From Singulisphaera sp. GP187 (GTDB lineage Bacteria > Planctomycetota > Phycisphaerae > Phycisphaerales > SM1A02), in NCBI GenBank assembly GCA_945871915.1, contig CAMBXO010000003.1:124001-188000 (forward strand): 64,000 bases of DNA. Reading direction: 5' to 3'. The notes below the pieces were generated by a model, which saw only the letters and a list, made by a program, of their open reading frames with translations, was not told the origin of the DNA and made no database searches. Each line of letters begins with the position of its first letter. Position 1 is the first letter of the stretch. Positions 6,998 to 15,973 of this stretch are shown in pieces. Both the position numbers and the translations under genes were made by a program.

Positions 6998-9004
6998 TCA
7001 CCGCGCCGCACGCGGCCTCGCCTGCAGATACCGCCCAATCGCCATCAAGGGGAAATACAGCCGATACAGGTGATATCGCAGATAAAAGACGCGAGGGAAA
7101 CCAGTGCCGGTGAATTCTGTTTCACGCCACGAACCAGCGGGATCGCCGTCTGGATTTTTCAATGGATCCTGTGCGTCGGCCTCTGACAACTGCGTTGCAG
7201 CAAGCCATTCGATCGCGCGAAGCACATCCGGATCATTTTCACCGTACACCTCGTGCAGAATCATGGCCCCCCACGCAGTCTGACTTGCCGTGCTTGGACC
7301 CTTGCCCATGTGTGAGCGGTCCTCGTAACTGTTGGCACTCTCACCAAAACTGCCATCAGGCTTCTGCACCGATTTCACCCACGCCCCTGCGCGGCGAATC
7401 CATGCAGTCTCGCTGGACACACCGCAACGCATTGGCCCAATGACCGCCTGCCATGTGCCATAGAGATAGTTCACACCCCATCGACCAAAGAAACATCCCT
7501 CGGGCTCCTGCTTGGACTGGATGTACTGCACGCCACGACGAACCGCTGGGTGATCCATCCCCAATCCGTGCCAACACAGACACTCGAGCACGCGACCAGT
7601 GATATCGGGGCAACTCGGATCTTGAATCGCATTGTGGTCAGCAAACGGAATGAATTCGTAGATCGGTCGATCATTCGTTCGATCGAATGCGGCCCACCCG
7701 CCGTCGTCGTTCTGCATGGCAAGCATCCACTGCACGCCCCGTTGTGCCGCCGCAATATTTTCAGCACCGCCGATTCGCCGTAGTGCCATGGCCACCATGG
7801 CCGTGTCATCCACATCGGGATACCACGCGTTGGCATATTCAAAGAACCACCCGCCAGGCTGCGTGCCCAACGCCGTGTTGGCCGCCCAATCACCACGATG
7901 ATGCACTTCCTTGGTGCGCAACCACGCCCCCGCTGCACTCGCCATTGGGTCCGCCGCATCCAAACCGCAATCAGCCAGTGCATAGAGCGCAATGCCTGTG
8001 TCCCACACCGGACTGAAACACGGCTGAAGACGAATCCGATTTCCCTCTTCAATCATGAACGCATCCAGTTCACGCTCGGCTCGCTGCACCATGGCATCGC
8101 CGCGAGAAAGACCCATCGCGCGCATGACCACCTGCATATACACCATCGGCGGAAAGATGGCCCCAAGACCGCAGGTCGGCGCCGGAATTTCCTGCCCCAC
8201 GCGTTCGGTGCACCATGCGAAAGCCTGTTGCACGGCGCGTGTTCTCCAGCGTGTGCCCGCGACATCATGCAACCGCTTCAAGAGCCAATCGATGGCGCCA
8301 AAGAACGCACGCCAACGCTGCGGAACATCGCTTCGCATCTTGAGGCGATCCCGTGTGCTTCGATCGACAAACAATTCATCGATGCCTTGACTTGCATCCA
8401 GGTGCCGCGTGGGCCGCAACACCGTGACAATGGCCAGCGGCAACAGCATGGTTCGACTCCACGCACTCATCTTGTGCATGTGAAAGTACGACCACCGAGG
8501 TAGCCAAATGAGTTCTGGCGGAATGGCCGGAACGGCGTTCCACGAAATTTGGCCCAGACACGCAAGATAAAAGTTTGAAAAACTATTGCATCGTTCTGCA
8601 CCACCCATGCTTCGAATCACATCACGCGCGTGAACCATGTGCGGCGCGTCCGGCGAATCGCCCGCAAGCTTCAGGCAGAAATATCCCTTCACCGTTGCAC
8701 TCAGGTCGACGGCGCTTCCTCCATACTGCCCCCACCCGCCATCTGGTCGCTGTTGCGTACGCAACTGCTCCACAATCTTGTCAAGCGTGGTGCTGGGCCG
8801 ACCATCCACCAGTGGCTCTCGTTCCTGCCGCAGCACCCACTTCATCAGCAAATACTCACTCTGCAGAATGGAGTCGCCCTCGAGTTCTCCGCACCAATGA
8901 CCATCCGGTCGCTGGAGCGATTGCAATGCCCGCAAAGCCGCCTGCTTTGCAGCGCGGATGCGTTCGATCGCTTCTGTGGGAGGTGGCGGAACCAGCAGGC
9001 TCAT
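6998..9004 (-). CDS. shc: Squalene-hopene cyclase
   Basis: 668 aa, near the family norm. It cyclises squalene to hopene/hopanol at the inner membrane, giving hopanoids. The catalytic acid motif DxDD appears as DVDD at residues 397-400. Several QW repeats are visible, for example QRPDGHWCGELEG, QRPDGGWGQYGG, QNDDGGWAAFD, QEPEGCFFGRWGVNY and QKPDGSFGESA. The hydrophobic membrane-entry segment with WLPRWSYFHMHKMSAWSR is present. No hpn genes lie next to it; downstream is an MHS transporter with a 1-nt gap. The -10-like TATACT at 9016-9021 ends 11 nt before the ATG. Confidence 0.96.
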   Translation of the reverse strand: MSLLVPPPPTEAIERIRAAKQAALRALQSLQRPDGHWCGELEGDSILQSEYLLMKWVLRQEREPLVDGRPSTTLDKIVEQLRTQQRPDGGWGQYGGSAVDLSATVKGYFCLKLAGDSPDAPHMVHARDVIRSMGGAERCNSFSNFYLACLGQISWNAVPAIPPELIWLPRWSYFHMHKMSAWSRTMLLPLAIVTVLRPTRHLDASQGIDELFVDRSTRDRLKMRSDVPQRWRAFFGAIDWLLKRLHDVAGTRWRTRAVQQAFAWCTERVGQEIPAPTCGLGAIFPPMVYMQVVMRAMGLSRGDAMVQRAERELDAFMIEEGNRIRLQPCFSPVWDTGIALYALADCGLDAADPMASAAGAWLRTKEVHHRGDWAANTALGTQPGGWFFEYANAWYPDVDDTAMVAMALRRIGGAENIAAAQRGVQWMLAMQNDDGGWAAFDRTNDRPIYEFIPFADHNAIQDPSCPDITGRVLECLCWHGLGMDHPAVRRGVQYIQSKQEPEGCFFGRWGVNYLYGTWQAVIGPMRCGVSSETAWIRRAGAWVKSVQKPDGSFGESANSYEDRSHMGKGPSTASQTAWGAMILHEVYGENDPDVLRAIEWLAATQLSEADAQDPLKNPDGDPAGSWRETEFTGTGFPRVFYLRYHLYRLYFPLMAIGRYLQARPRAAR

Positions 9005-9015
9005 GGAATCAAGCG

Positions 9016-9021
9016 AGTATA
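9016..9021 (-). promoter_or_regulatory. -10 box (TATACT) of the squalene-hopene cyclase operon
   Basis: A perfect TATACT on the minus strand, 11 nt from the ATG at 9004. No purine-rich ribosome site lies in those 11 nt. Confidence 0.6.
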
Positions 9022-9079
9022 TGGCTGTTTCAAAGCGATTACGCAGCGGCTCTTGATTTCAAGACGAAGCACATTGGCC

Positions 9080-10246
9080 CTATGCAAATGAATCGGGCCG
9101 CACCCACCGCTGCTCGTGTGCACTCACCATGACCGCATGCAGAACACATTGCGTGACAAAGGCATCCTCAAAGTCTGCCAACGGAAGAATTGGCTTCTCT
9201 CCAGTGAGCACACGCACAATGTCGGCCGCCATGCTCACAAAGCCATGTTCGTAGCCGATCAGGTGCGCGGCAGGCCAATACGCTCCCGCCCACGGATGCG
9301 ATGGATCGGTACACAGAATCCGACTCCACCCTCGCAAACGCTTGGGCAGCGTGTCGTCCCACCATTCCAATTCATTCATGCGTTCAAAGTCAAAGCGCAC
9401 GCTGCCTTTGGTTCCATTTAACTCCAGCCTGTTGGCATTCTGATTGCCTGTTGCAAGTCGCGTGGCCTCAAAGCTGGCCGTCGCGCCGCTTGACAACCGA
9501 GCTAGAAAAAGCGTGGCGTCATCCACCGTGCTCTTGGTGTGCTTGGCTCCATCACGCCTCGATCGCACAAAGGTGGCCTCCATGGCACCGCACACTTCGG
9601 CGATCTGTTCGCCTGTTGTAAAGCGAACCAAGTCAATCAGGTGCGCGTTTAAATCGCCATGCGCACCGCTGCCCGCACGCGAGGCATCAAAGCGCCACGC
9701 CATCGGAGTTGCTGAACCACCCCAATCCTGCAAATAGCAGGCCCTGGCATGTCGGATCGTGCCCAACTTTCCTTCGCTCACCAATTGCCGCGCCAACCCG
9801 ATCGCAGGACAACGACGATAATTGAACCAGACAAAGGTCTTGGCTTTGCTCACCCGTGCCGCATCGCACATCACTCTCGCTTCGGCCAGCGATGTGGCCA
9901 GCGGCTTTTCACATGCCACGGCCTTTCCCGCCTTCAAGGCAGCAATCGACATGGCGGCATGCAAGTGATTGGGAGTGCAGACATCCACCAGCTTCACCGA
10001 CGAATCACGCACCAGCGCTTGCCACGTTGGGTGAACTGAGGCCACTTCCCATCTGGCCGCAAACGCCTTCGCTTCTTTGACATCCTTCCCTGCAACACAT
10101 CGGAGTTGGGGGCGGCGTTTCAAATCGAAAAAACAGGGGGCTTGCCGCCACGCATTGGCGTGCGCTCGGCCCATAAACCCAGTTCCAACCAGTCCGATGC
10201 CAAGATCCTTGGAGTCGACTCGAACCGTGCCTCGCTTGCTTGCCAT
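9080..10246 (-). CDS. Gfo/Idh/MocA-family NAD(P)-dependent oxidoreductase
   Basis: 388 aa from ATG 10246 (MASKRG); ATG 10258 is an alternative. The Rossmann motif is GIGLVGTGFMGRAHANAW (GxGxxG). The family signature CEKPLATSLAEA follows at about residue 120, with the Lys that positions substrate. The C-terminal alpha/beta half includes GDLNAHLIDLVRFTTGEQ, with the expected catalytic His region. Relatives oxidise inositols, sugars or sugar amides; the substrate is not predictable. It is convergent with nothing close and transcribed separately from the cyclase (75-bp gap). Confidence 0.88.
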   Translation of the reverse strand: MASKRGTVRVDSKDLGIGLVGTGFMGRAHANAWRQAPCFFDLKRRPQLRCVAGKDVKEAKAFAARWEVASVHPTWQALVRDSSVKLVDVCTPNHLHAAMSIAALKAGKAVACEKPLATSLAEARVMCDAARVSKAKTFVWFNYRRCPAIGLARQLVSEGKLGTIRHARACYLQDWGGSATPMAWRFDASRAGSGAHGDLNAHLIDLVRFTTGEQIAEVCGAMEATFVRSRRDGAKHTKSTVDDATLFLARLSSGATASFEATRLATGNQNANRLELNGTKGSVRFDFERMNELEWWDDTLPKRLRGWSRILCTDPSHPWAGAYWPAAHLIGYEHGFVSMAADIVRVLTGEKPILPLADFEDAFVTQCVLHAVMVSAHEQRWVRPDSFA

Positions 10247-10348
10247 CAGAAATTTCATCCATGTTCTGCCGCGCCCAACGCTGCTTCGCCGCGGCGCGAC
10301 CAAGTGCGGCACAATCCCTATGCTATCGCCCACCAGAGGAGACCCTGC

Positions 10349-11509
10349 ATGTTGCCAACCCACGAACGTCTAAATCGCATTGAACTTGAATTGAATCTTC
10401 TCCGCCGCAGTCGCGCCAAGTGGCGAGCGGCATCGCTCATCGCGGCGGCGACCATTGCCATCGGCTTTTTGGCTGGCCTTGCCACCCTTCCAATGGCTGA
10501 AGTCATTCGAGCGAGCCGGATTGAATTGGTCGATGCCGACGGCAAGGTGACGGCACTTCTTTCAACAAGCGATCAGGGTGGACAACTCGACATTTGGGGC
10601 AAAGGCGGAGCCAATGTTGCTCGCCTTGCTGCTGCAGAATCCGGCGGCGATCTTTCTATGTGGAACACCCAAGGAAAGCCGGTCGTTGGCATGTATGCCA
10701 GTGCGGGCGGAGGCAGATTCGAAGTCTCTCGAGGCAACGGAGAATTGTCTGCGTATTTCGAAGCAACACCCGAGGGAAGTGACTTGGCCATGAGCCGAGC
10801 CGGAAGCGAGCAAGCGGCCGCTCGGTTGCGTGTCACCAAGGATCGTTCCGATGCGCTCTTGGCTCGTTCTGAACAAAATTCCGTTTTGCTGTTCGGCGTT
10901 ACACCCAAGGGGGGCGCTGTCAGCATCCTTGGCGAAAATGATCGCGAGGTTGCGTACTTTGGTGGTGATCAAAATCAGGCAGGCATGTTGCGACTGGCCG
11001 ACAAGAATGGAGCCAGCATGCTGGAGGCCGGAGTGGGTGATCATGGCGGCGAGATGGTCGCGCACAGCACACATGGACAGGCCGCTTCTGTTCTTGGGAA
11101 CACCGAGAAGGGCGGCTTTATCGAAGGCCGCAATCCCGACGGGAAAGCCGTTGCCAGTCTGAGCGTGCAGGAAAATGGCGGTGGCCGAATTTCTGTTGGA
11201 ACCGCCAGCGGGCAAATTGCTGCGTTGATGGATCAGGGCAAGGAAGAAAGCGGGACAGTGCAGATTTATGCGGGGCCCAATCGCACAGCGGCCCTTGGTG
11301 GAAGCGCTACTGGTGGTCTTCTGAACCTTTTCAATCTTCAGGGCAAAGCGGTCGTGGTCGCCGGAACTGCAACCGATGGCACCGGCGGCGTGGTCAGCAT
11401 TCGCAACGGCGAGGGCGTGCAGTTGATCAAATCAAGTGCAGAGCCAACGCCCGAAGTCTCGGTGTATTCACCCGATGGAGCCAAGAAGCGGGTCCTAGCC
11501 GCTCCGTAA
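10349..11509 (+). CDS. Membrane-anchored protein with a tandem Gly-rich beta repeat
   Basis: 386 aa. The start at 10349 has a ribosome site GAGGAG about 8 nt upstream. Residues 1-27 are charged, one transmembrane helix follows (about 28-50), and the rest is a tandem repeat of about 25-27 residues with the pattern GG-hydrophobic-x-hydrophobic, then a short turn, G or D, K, hydrophobic-A. Examples are GGQLDIWGKGGANVARLAA, GGDLSMWNTQGKPVVGMYA, GGAVSILGENDREVAYFGG and GGFIEGRNPDGKAVASLSV. This predicts an extracytoplasmic beta-solenoid or stacked-strand rod of roughly a dozen repeats. I know of no assigned function for such proteins. Confidence 0.8.
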   Translation: MLPTHERLNRIELELNLLRRSRAKWRAASLIAAATIAIGFLAGLATLPMAEVIRASRIELVDADGKVTALLSTSDQGGQLDIWGKGGANVARLAAAESGGDLSMWNTQGKPVVGMYASAGGGRFEVSRGNGELSAYFEATPEGSDLAMSRAGSEQAAARLRVTKDRSDALLARSEQNSVLLFGVTPKGGAVSILGENDREVAYFGGDQNQAGMLRLADKNGASMLEAGVGDHGGEMVAHSTHGQAASVLGNTEKGGFIEGRNPDGKAVASLSVQENGGGRISVGTASGQIAALMDQGKEESGTVQIYAGPNRTAALGGSATGGLLNLFNLQGKAVVVAGTATDGTGGVVSIRNGEGVQLIKSSAEPTPEVSVYSPDGAKKRVLAAP

Positions 11510-11522
11510 TTTCAATTGTCAT

Positions 11523-11936
11523 TCACACGGCTGGCGTGAAACACGCGCCACTTTGCACATAAAAGTTCACCATGTCGCCAGCAGAAAAATTGCTGGCATG
11601 CTGCCCTTCCATCGGCTGCACCCACATGGGAAGAACCACATCCACCAGCAGACGGTTAGTCGACGCGTCCACGCTTCGCACCATGCCTTGCACAATGCGA
11701 GGCTGCCCCACCATCGGCTCGATGAATTCGCCGCCCGCTTGAGCCTTGAACATCTGCAAGGCCTTGGCCTGTACATGTCCGGTGATGCGCTTTCCTGGAT
11801 GCACCGCGGTGGTGCCGCCCTGTGCAAACCGAAGTCGATAGTCGGTGCCCGGAATGGAAATGGTGATCTCGCTTCCATTGGCCGACTCAAGGACGCCTCG
11901 AACACAATCGTTCTCCATACTTTGCATGGCGGCCAT
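11523..11936 (-). CDS. Conserved-looking small soluble protein of unknown function
   Basis: 137 aa, predicted cytosolic with no signal or membrane segment. It is strand-rich, with DCVRGVLESANGSEITISIPGTDYRLRF and GKRITGHVQAKALQMFKAQAGGEFIEP suggesting small beta-barrel (OB/SH3-like) folding. I do not recognise the family. The first ATG (11936) lies 9 nt from a TACGTT box at 11946-11951. Met4 and Met7 are alternative starts. It is convergent with the beta-repeat gene, with 13 bp between stops. Confidence 0.65.
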   Translation of the reverse strand: MAAMQSMENDCVRGVLESANGSEITISIPGTDYRLRFAQGGTTAVHPGKRITGHVQAKALQMFKAQAGGEFIEPMVGQPRIVQGMVRSVDASTNRLLVDVVLPMWVQPMEGQHASNFSAGDMVNFYVQSGACFTPAV

Positions 11937-11945
11937 CCTATCGAC

Positions 11946-11951
11946 AACGTA
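11946..11951 (-). promoter_or_regulatory. -10 box (TACGTT) upstream of the 137-aa protein
   Basis: TACGTT on the minus strand ends 9 nt before ATG 11936, matching the spacing seen at other start codons in this window. Confidence 0.45.
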
Positions 11952-12019
11952 CTCCTGATCGGGCGAACCGATGCCTTCTCAAATGGACCGCCGCCACCCC
12001 CATTGAATTCGGGATTGCC

Positions 12020-12604
12020 TTAGGACAACGCAAGAAAGTTGGCAAGAAGTTTCGGCCCCTCATGGGTCATAAAACTCTCTGGGTGAAACTGCACTCCCTC
12101 GAGTGGCTTGGAACCCGTTGGTGCTTTCCATCGCAGCCCCATAATCACCCCGTCCTCTGTACGAGCACTCACAAGAAAATCCTGTGAAACCGTCGAGGGG
12201 TCGACCACCAGCGAGTGATAGCGCATGGCGACAAACGGATTGGGAAGCCCTGCATACACACCGAGTCCGTCGTGATGCACGTGGCTTGTCTTGCCATGCA
12301 TTGGCGCGTCCGTTCGACGCACGGTCATGCCGTGGCATTCACCAATCGTTTGGTGACCAAGGCAGACACCCAGAATCGGAATACGCCCGCGAAAATGCTG
12401 AACCAGTCTCGCACTCACTCCGGCTTCCTTTGGCGTGCAAGGGCCTGGCGAGATCACCAAGTGTGTTGGCTTCAAAGCATCCGCGGCCGCTTCGTCGATG
12501 GCGTCGTTTCGAATCACCTCAACGCGAATTCCCGGGCGCACCTCTTGCATGCGATGCACCAAGTTCCATGTGAAGGAATCGTAATTGTCGATCAGCAGCA
12601 CCAC
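12020..12604 (-). CDS. pabA: Class I glutamine amidotransferase of anthranilate/aminodeoxychorismate synthase
   Basis: 194 aa. It releases ammonia from glutamine for the chorismate-using partner subunit (TrpE or PabB). The nucleophile elbow is ILGVCLGHQTIGE with the catalytic Cys, and the His-Glu pair is in GVQFHPESFMTHEG. LIDNYDSFTWNLVH at the N-terminus is diagnostic of TrpG/PabA. Whether it serves tryptophan, folate or both cannot be decided, because no trpE or pabB lies in the window; pabA is a provisional symbol. The start is GTG 12604, 8 nt from a TAGCAT box. Confidence 0.92.
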   Translation of the reverse strand: MVLLIDNYDSFTWNLVHRMQEVRPGIRVEVIRNDAIDEAAADALKPTHLVISPGPCTPKEAGVSARLVQHFRGRIPILGVCLGHQTIGECHGMTVRRTDAPMHGKTSHVHHDGLGVYAGLPNPFVAMRYHSLVVDPSTVSQDFLVSARTEDGVIMGLRWKAPTGSKPLEGVQFHPESFMTHEGPKLLANFLALS

Positions 12605-12612
12605 GTTGTTTG

Positions 12613-12618
12613 ATGCTA
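12613..12618 (-). promoter_or_regulatory. -10 box (TAGCAT) of the pabA/trpG gene
   Basis: TAGCAT on the minus strand ends 8 nt before GTG 12604. It lies in the 30-bp gap after the DUF1444 gene, so pabA/trpG may have its own leaderless transcript. Confidence 0.5.
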
Positions 12619-12634
12619 GCGACCCCGGTTCGGC

Positions 12635-13432
12635 TTACGCCGCCTCGCGGGTTCCGGCAATGCCGTCTCGCGTCACAATGAAGAGCGCATCCGTAATCGG
12701 ATAGGGCAGCCGTTTGAAATCTCGCATGACGCGCTTCTGCACCTTGTCCACAAAGTCGTCTGGATTGCAACTGATCGCCACCAACATGTCACGAGCCGGC
12801 GTGGCCACATAGAAGTCGCCTTTCATCTGCGGCGCCAATGTGCTGTGCAGCGTGTCGAGCAAAAGTCTAGCGGCGTCGTAACCGTCGAGCACCGAGAGAA
12901 CCGCGGCCCGACCACCGTCCTTGCTTTCCACAAGCCGCATTTTCAAATCGGGCTGAAAGCTGGCCAAGTTCTCGCGAGCCAGCGTCTCAAGGTCGTCCGC
13001 CTGAACCCCCCACCGCACCATTTGCTCCAGGGTCACACTCACAGTGACTTCGGGCATATCGATCACAAACACAATGACGGTGTCATTGACAAATGGAACA
13101 TGGGCCACTTGCTCACGATCCAGATGCTGAAAGATGCTGATGGGCTGAATGCGAGGCATGATGCGTGGGCGAATCAGCGAGAACGGCATGACCGCATTGC
13201 CAATGGCATCGCCCGCAAGCAACTTTTCAAAGTAGTGCTGAACGATTTCCTCGGCGCGGGGCACATCTCGACTGGCCAGTCGCCAGAGGTTTTCTAGACC
13301 AAGGTGGCGACCCTCAACAATCAGATCCATGATCCCGGCAACTTCGACTTTCCTGCCCGGCCAATGGCGACGGAAGACCCCCTCGGCATAAACCGCAAAC
13401 CCTTCAGGCCCCTGTGGAAACGAATGATTCAA
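12635..13432 (-). CDS. DUF1444 (YtpQ-like) family protein
   Basis: 265 aa. The middle and C-terminus match the YtpQ/DUF1444 pattern: LLAGDAIGNAVMPFSLIRPRIMPRI, VNDTVIVFVIDMPEVTVSVTLEQM, YDAARLLLDTLHSTLAPQMKGDFYVATPARDMLVAIS. The function of the family is unknown. I choose TTG 13432 because AGGAGG sits 6 nt upstream of it, the best ribosome site in the window. The longer GTG start at 13519 would also add a low-quality N-terminal extension overlapping the divergent kdsA leader. Confidence 0.8.
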   Translation of the reverse strand: MNHSFPQGPEGFAVYAEGVFRRHWPGRKVEVAGIMDLIVEGRHLGLENLWRLASRDVPRAEEIVQHYFEKLLAGDAIGNAVMPFSLIRPRIMPRIQPISIFQHLDREQVAHVPFVNDTVIVFVIDMPEVTVSVTLEQMVRWGVQADDLETLARENLASFQPDLKMRLVESKDGGRAAVLSVLDGYDAARLLLDTLHSTLAPQMKGDFYVATPARDMLVAISCNPDDFVDKVQKRVMRDFKRLPYPITDALFIVTRDGIAGTREAA

Positions 13433-13553
13433 GTGTTGCCTCCTCCCTCTCGTCGGGGTGTCCACGCGAAAACCTCCGATTGGTGATACTGTGTCATTTA
13501 GGAACCGGCTTTCAAGCACTCATTGGGAAGTTTCATCGGGTTTTTACCCTCCC

Positions 13554-14396
13554 ATGCCTCATCGAACGACCATTCTTGAGACCTTTTTCGCGCACCCTCG
13601 ATCTGATCTACTGATCATCGGTGGCCCTTGTGTGCTGGAAAGCGACCACATCAATCGAGTGATTGCCTCCACGCTTAGGGACACCTGCAAGGAATTGGGA
13701 ATTCTTTTCTGTTTCAAAGCCAGTTTCGACAAGGCGAATCGATCCAGTTCGAGCAGCCCCCGAGGACCTGGGATTCAGGAGGGCCTCGACCGCCTTGCCG
13801 CCATCCGCGAATCCATGGATGTACCGATCACGTCCGATGTGCATGAACCGGCGCAGTGCGCCCCCGCATCGGCCGTGCTTGACATGCTGCAGATTCCTGC
13901 ATTCCTGTGCCGCCAGACGGACCTGCTGAGTGCCGCGGCGGATACGGGACGGCCCGTGAATGTGAAGAAGGGACAGTTCATGAGCCCCAGCGAGATGCAG
14001 AATGTGCTTCACAAGCTTGAGGGCGGTGGATGCCGCCATGTGATGATCACCGAGCGTGGCACCACGTTTGGGTATCACCGTCTTGTGAACGATTTCATTG
14101 GAATCGGCGACATGATGGAATATGGCCACCCGATTTGCTTTGATGTCACGCACAGCACGCAGATGCCAGGTGCAGAGGGTGAGCGAACTGGCGGTCGGCC
14201 GGAACGCGGCCCGCTGCTGGCTCGCGCTGCGGTCGCCGCAGGAGTTCACGCTCTCTTTCTTGAGTGCCACCCAGACCCAGACAATGCACTCAGTGATGCC
14301 AGCACCATGCAACCGCTTTCATCCATTCCTGCGTTGCTCAAATCTCTTGTGGCAATTCGAAACGCGATGGCAGAAACAGGCTGCTGGCGTGGCTAG
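13554..14396 (+). CDS. kdsA: 3-deoxy-8-phosphooctulonate (KDO-8-P) synthase, metal-dependent type
   Basis: 280 aa. It condenses phosphoenolpyruvate with arabinose 5-phosphate to KDO-8-P for LPS inner core. Visible motifs are IGGPCVLES near the N-terminus, FDKANRSSSSSPRGPG, GQFMSPSEMQN, ITERGTTFGYHRLVNDF and FDVTHSTQMPG, then LECHPDPDNALSDASTMQP. The Cys in GPCVLES marks the metal-dependent class; the metal-free E. coli-type enzyme has Asn there. The start at 13554 is chosen because the upstream in-frame part is unlike the family. It implies KDO-containing LPS. mcsA follows after 12 bp. Confidence 0.93.
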   Translation: MPHRTTILETFFAHPRSDLLIIGGPCVLESDHINRVIASTLRDTCKELGILFCFKASFDKANRSSSSSPRGPGIQEGLDRLAAIRESMDVPITSDVHEPAQCAPASAVLDMLQIPAFLCRQTDLLSAAADTGRPVNVKKGQFMSPSEMQNVLHKLEGGGCRHVMITERGTTFGYHRLVNDFIGIGDMMEYGHPICFDVTHSTQMPGAEGERTGGRPERGPLLARAAVAAGVHALFLECHPDPDNALSDASTMQPLSSIPALLKSLVAIRNAMAETGCWRG

Positions 14397-14399
14397 AAT
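14394..14399 (+). promoter_or_regulatory. -10 box (TAGAAT) of mcsA-mcsB
   Basis: TAGAAT begins at the kdsA stop codon (TAG 14394-14396) and ends 9 nt before the mcsA ATG at 14409. No ribosome-binding site lies between. Confidence 0.6.
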
Positions 14400-14408
14400 G
14401 ACCGTCGC

Positions 14409-14915
14409 ATGAAGTGCGATCTTTGTAACAACCCATCCGTCGTGCACGAAGTGGTCATCAAGTCTGGTGTCACCACCGAAGTGCACTTGTGTTCAGAGCA
14501 CGCGGCGGCCAAGGGGTATCAAGTGCCCACGGCACCGGTGAAACAATTGCTTGCACAATTTGTTGGGCAGACGCCAACCATTCATGTGACCACCCGCCGA
14601 GATGCCATCGGGCAGACACGATGCCCTGGATGTGGACTGACCTTCTCTGAGTTCCGCCAAACTGGTGTGCTTGGTTGCCCAGGTTGTTACGAAGCCTTTA
14701 TGCCTCAAATTGGAGCGGTGATCGAACGTGCACAGGCGGGCGCGGTTCACCATGTGGGTCGCAGTCCATTGCGAACCGAAGGTGTGGCCGATCGAGCCGC
14801 CCTGCGGCAACGGCTGCTCCACGAAATCAATGCTGCGGTTGCAGCGGAGCAATACGAACGAGCCGCCAGCCTTCGGGATCAACTGCAAAGCATGGGCGAG
14901 AGCGGGACTGCGTAA
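14409..14915 (+). CDS. mcsA: McsA, zinc-finger activator of the McsB arginine kinase
   Basis: 168 aa. Two pairs of zinc-binding cysteines are visible: MKCDLCNNPSVVHE with HLCSEHA, and RCPGCGLTFSEFRQTG with LGCPGCYEAF. The C-terminal 40 residues form a UVR (UvrB/UvrC) motif, LRQRLLHEINAAVAAEQYERAASLRDQL. McsA activates McsB, which phosphorylates arginines on proteins and marks them for ClpCP. The stop overlaps the mcsB start as TAATG. In Firmicutes the operon also holds ctsR and clpC; here neither is nearby. Confidence 0.92.
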   Translation: MKCDLCNNPSVVHEVVIKSGVTTEVHLCSEHAAAKGYQVPTAPVKQLLAQFVGQTPTIHVTTRRDAIGQTRCPGCGLTFSEFRQTGVLGCPGCYEAFMPQIGAVIERAQAGAVHHVGRSPLRTEGVADRAALRQRLLHEINAAVAAEQYERAASLRDQLQSMGESGTA

Positions 14916-15952
14916 TGCGGTTCGCTGAGAAATCCGCTTCGGCGCAAGTCGGGCCCCAAGCAGATGTCGTGGTGAGTTCGCGCGTGCGACTTGCTCGCAA
15001 TGTGGCTGGATTCCCTTTTGTGGCTCGCAGCAGTGATCTGCAAAGGCAAGAAGTGATGCAGATGGTCACCCGCGCACCGCTTGGAAATGAATTTGGTTCG
15101 GGTCTGACATGGGTCAACATGTCCCAGACAACTCCGTTGGAGCGGCAACTCCTTGTGGAGCGGCATTTGGTTTCTCGTCACTTCGCTGAAAGCGTGATCC
15201 CTCGCACAGTTGGTGTTGACACCGAGGAAACGCTGAGCGTGATGGTGAATGAAGAAGACCATTTACGCATTCAAACCATTCTGCCCGGATTTCGGCCGGT
15301 GGACGCGTTCAACGAGGCTCGGAAACTTGATGTGGCCATGGAAGCAACTGTGGACTTCTCGTTTTCGACTCGCTGGGGTTATCTCACCGCATGCCCAACC
15401 AATGTGGGGTGTGGCGTTCGGGTTGGTGTCATGTTGCATTTGCCTGGATTGCGCTACACCGGAGAAATGGAGCGGGTGAAGCGCGCCGCAAAGGACATGC
15501 ACCTTGCCATGCGCGGGTTTTATGGCGAAGGAACTGAGGCGGTTGGCAATTTTTATCAAGTGAGTAATCAACTCACGCTCGGCTGCAGCGAAGACGATTT
15601 GATCCGTCGGTTTGCCGAAGAGACGGTGCCGCACTTGGTGGATTACGAACGCTCGGCGCGCGCCATGCTGGCCGAAAACAACCGACCGCTCTTGGATGAC
15701 AAGGTGCATCGCGCCGTGGCCACACTGCGGGCGGCGAGATTGCTTGGTGCGGAAGAAGCCACCAAATTGCTTGCCAACCTGCGACTTGGCATCTGCATGC
15801 AAGTGATCAAGGATGTGGAACTGGAACTGGTGCAGCGGCTGTTGTTACAAGTTCAGCCAGCGCATCTGGCCAGAATCGATCCGGCAGCTACCGATGAGGA
15901 CAAGGGTCGCCTTGCTCGCGCGTCGATGGTTCGCCTTGCTTTACGCGGCTAA
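14915..15952 (+). CDS. mcsB: McsB protein-arginine kinase
   Basis: 345 aa. It transfers the ATP phosphate to arginine side chains of proteins. Family blocks are VVVSSRVRLARNVAGFPF, VMVNEEDHLRIQ, and FSTRWGYLTACPTNVGCGVRVGVMLHLPGL. The C-terminal part with LLANLRLGICMQVI matches the region that binds phosphoarginine in McsB. The block normally reading TNVGTGLRAS reads TNVGCGVRVG here, a mild departure. It is translationally coupled to mcsA by the one-base TAATG overlap. No ctsR, clpC or YwlE-type phosphatase is visible in the window. Confidence 0.94.
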   Translation: MRFAEKSASAQVGPQADVVVSSRVRLARNVAGFPFVARSSDLQRQEVMQMVTRAPLGNEFGSGLTWVNMSQTTPLERQLLVERHLVSRHFAESVIPRTVGVDTEETLSVMVNEEDHLRIQTILPGFRPVDAFNEARKLDVAMEATVDFSFSTRWGYLTACPTNVGCGVRVGVMLHLPGLRYTGEMERVKRAAKDMHLAMRGFYGEGTEAVGNFYQVSNQLTLGCSEDDLIRRFAEETVPHLVDYERSARAMLAENNRPLLDDKVHRAVATLRAARLLGAEEATKLLANLRLGICMQVIKDVELELVQRLLLQVQPAHLARIDPAATDEDKGRLARASMVRLALRG

Positions 15953-15973
15953 CAATCGCATACGAGAACGGAT

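Noticed and set aside
13432..13519. GTG 13519 as the start of the DUF1444 protein
   Set aside because: TTG 13432 has an AGGAGG site at ideal spacing, and the extra residues from GTG look like untranslated leader.
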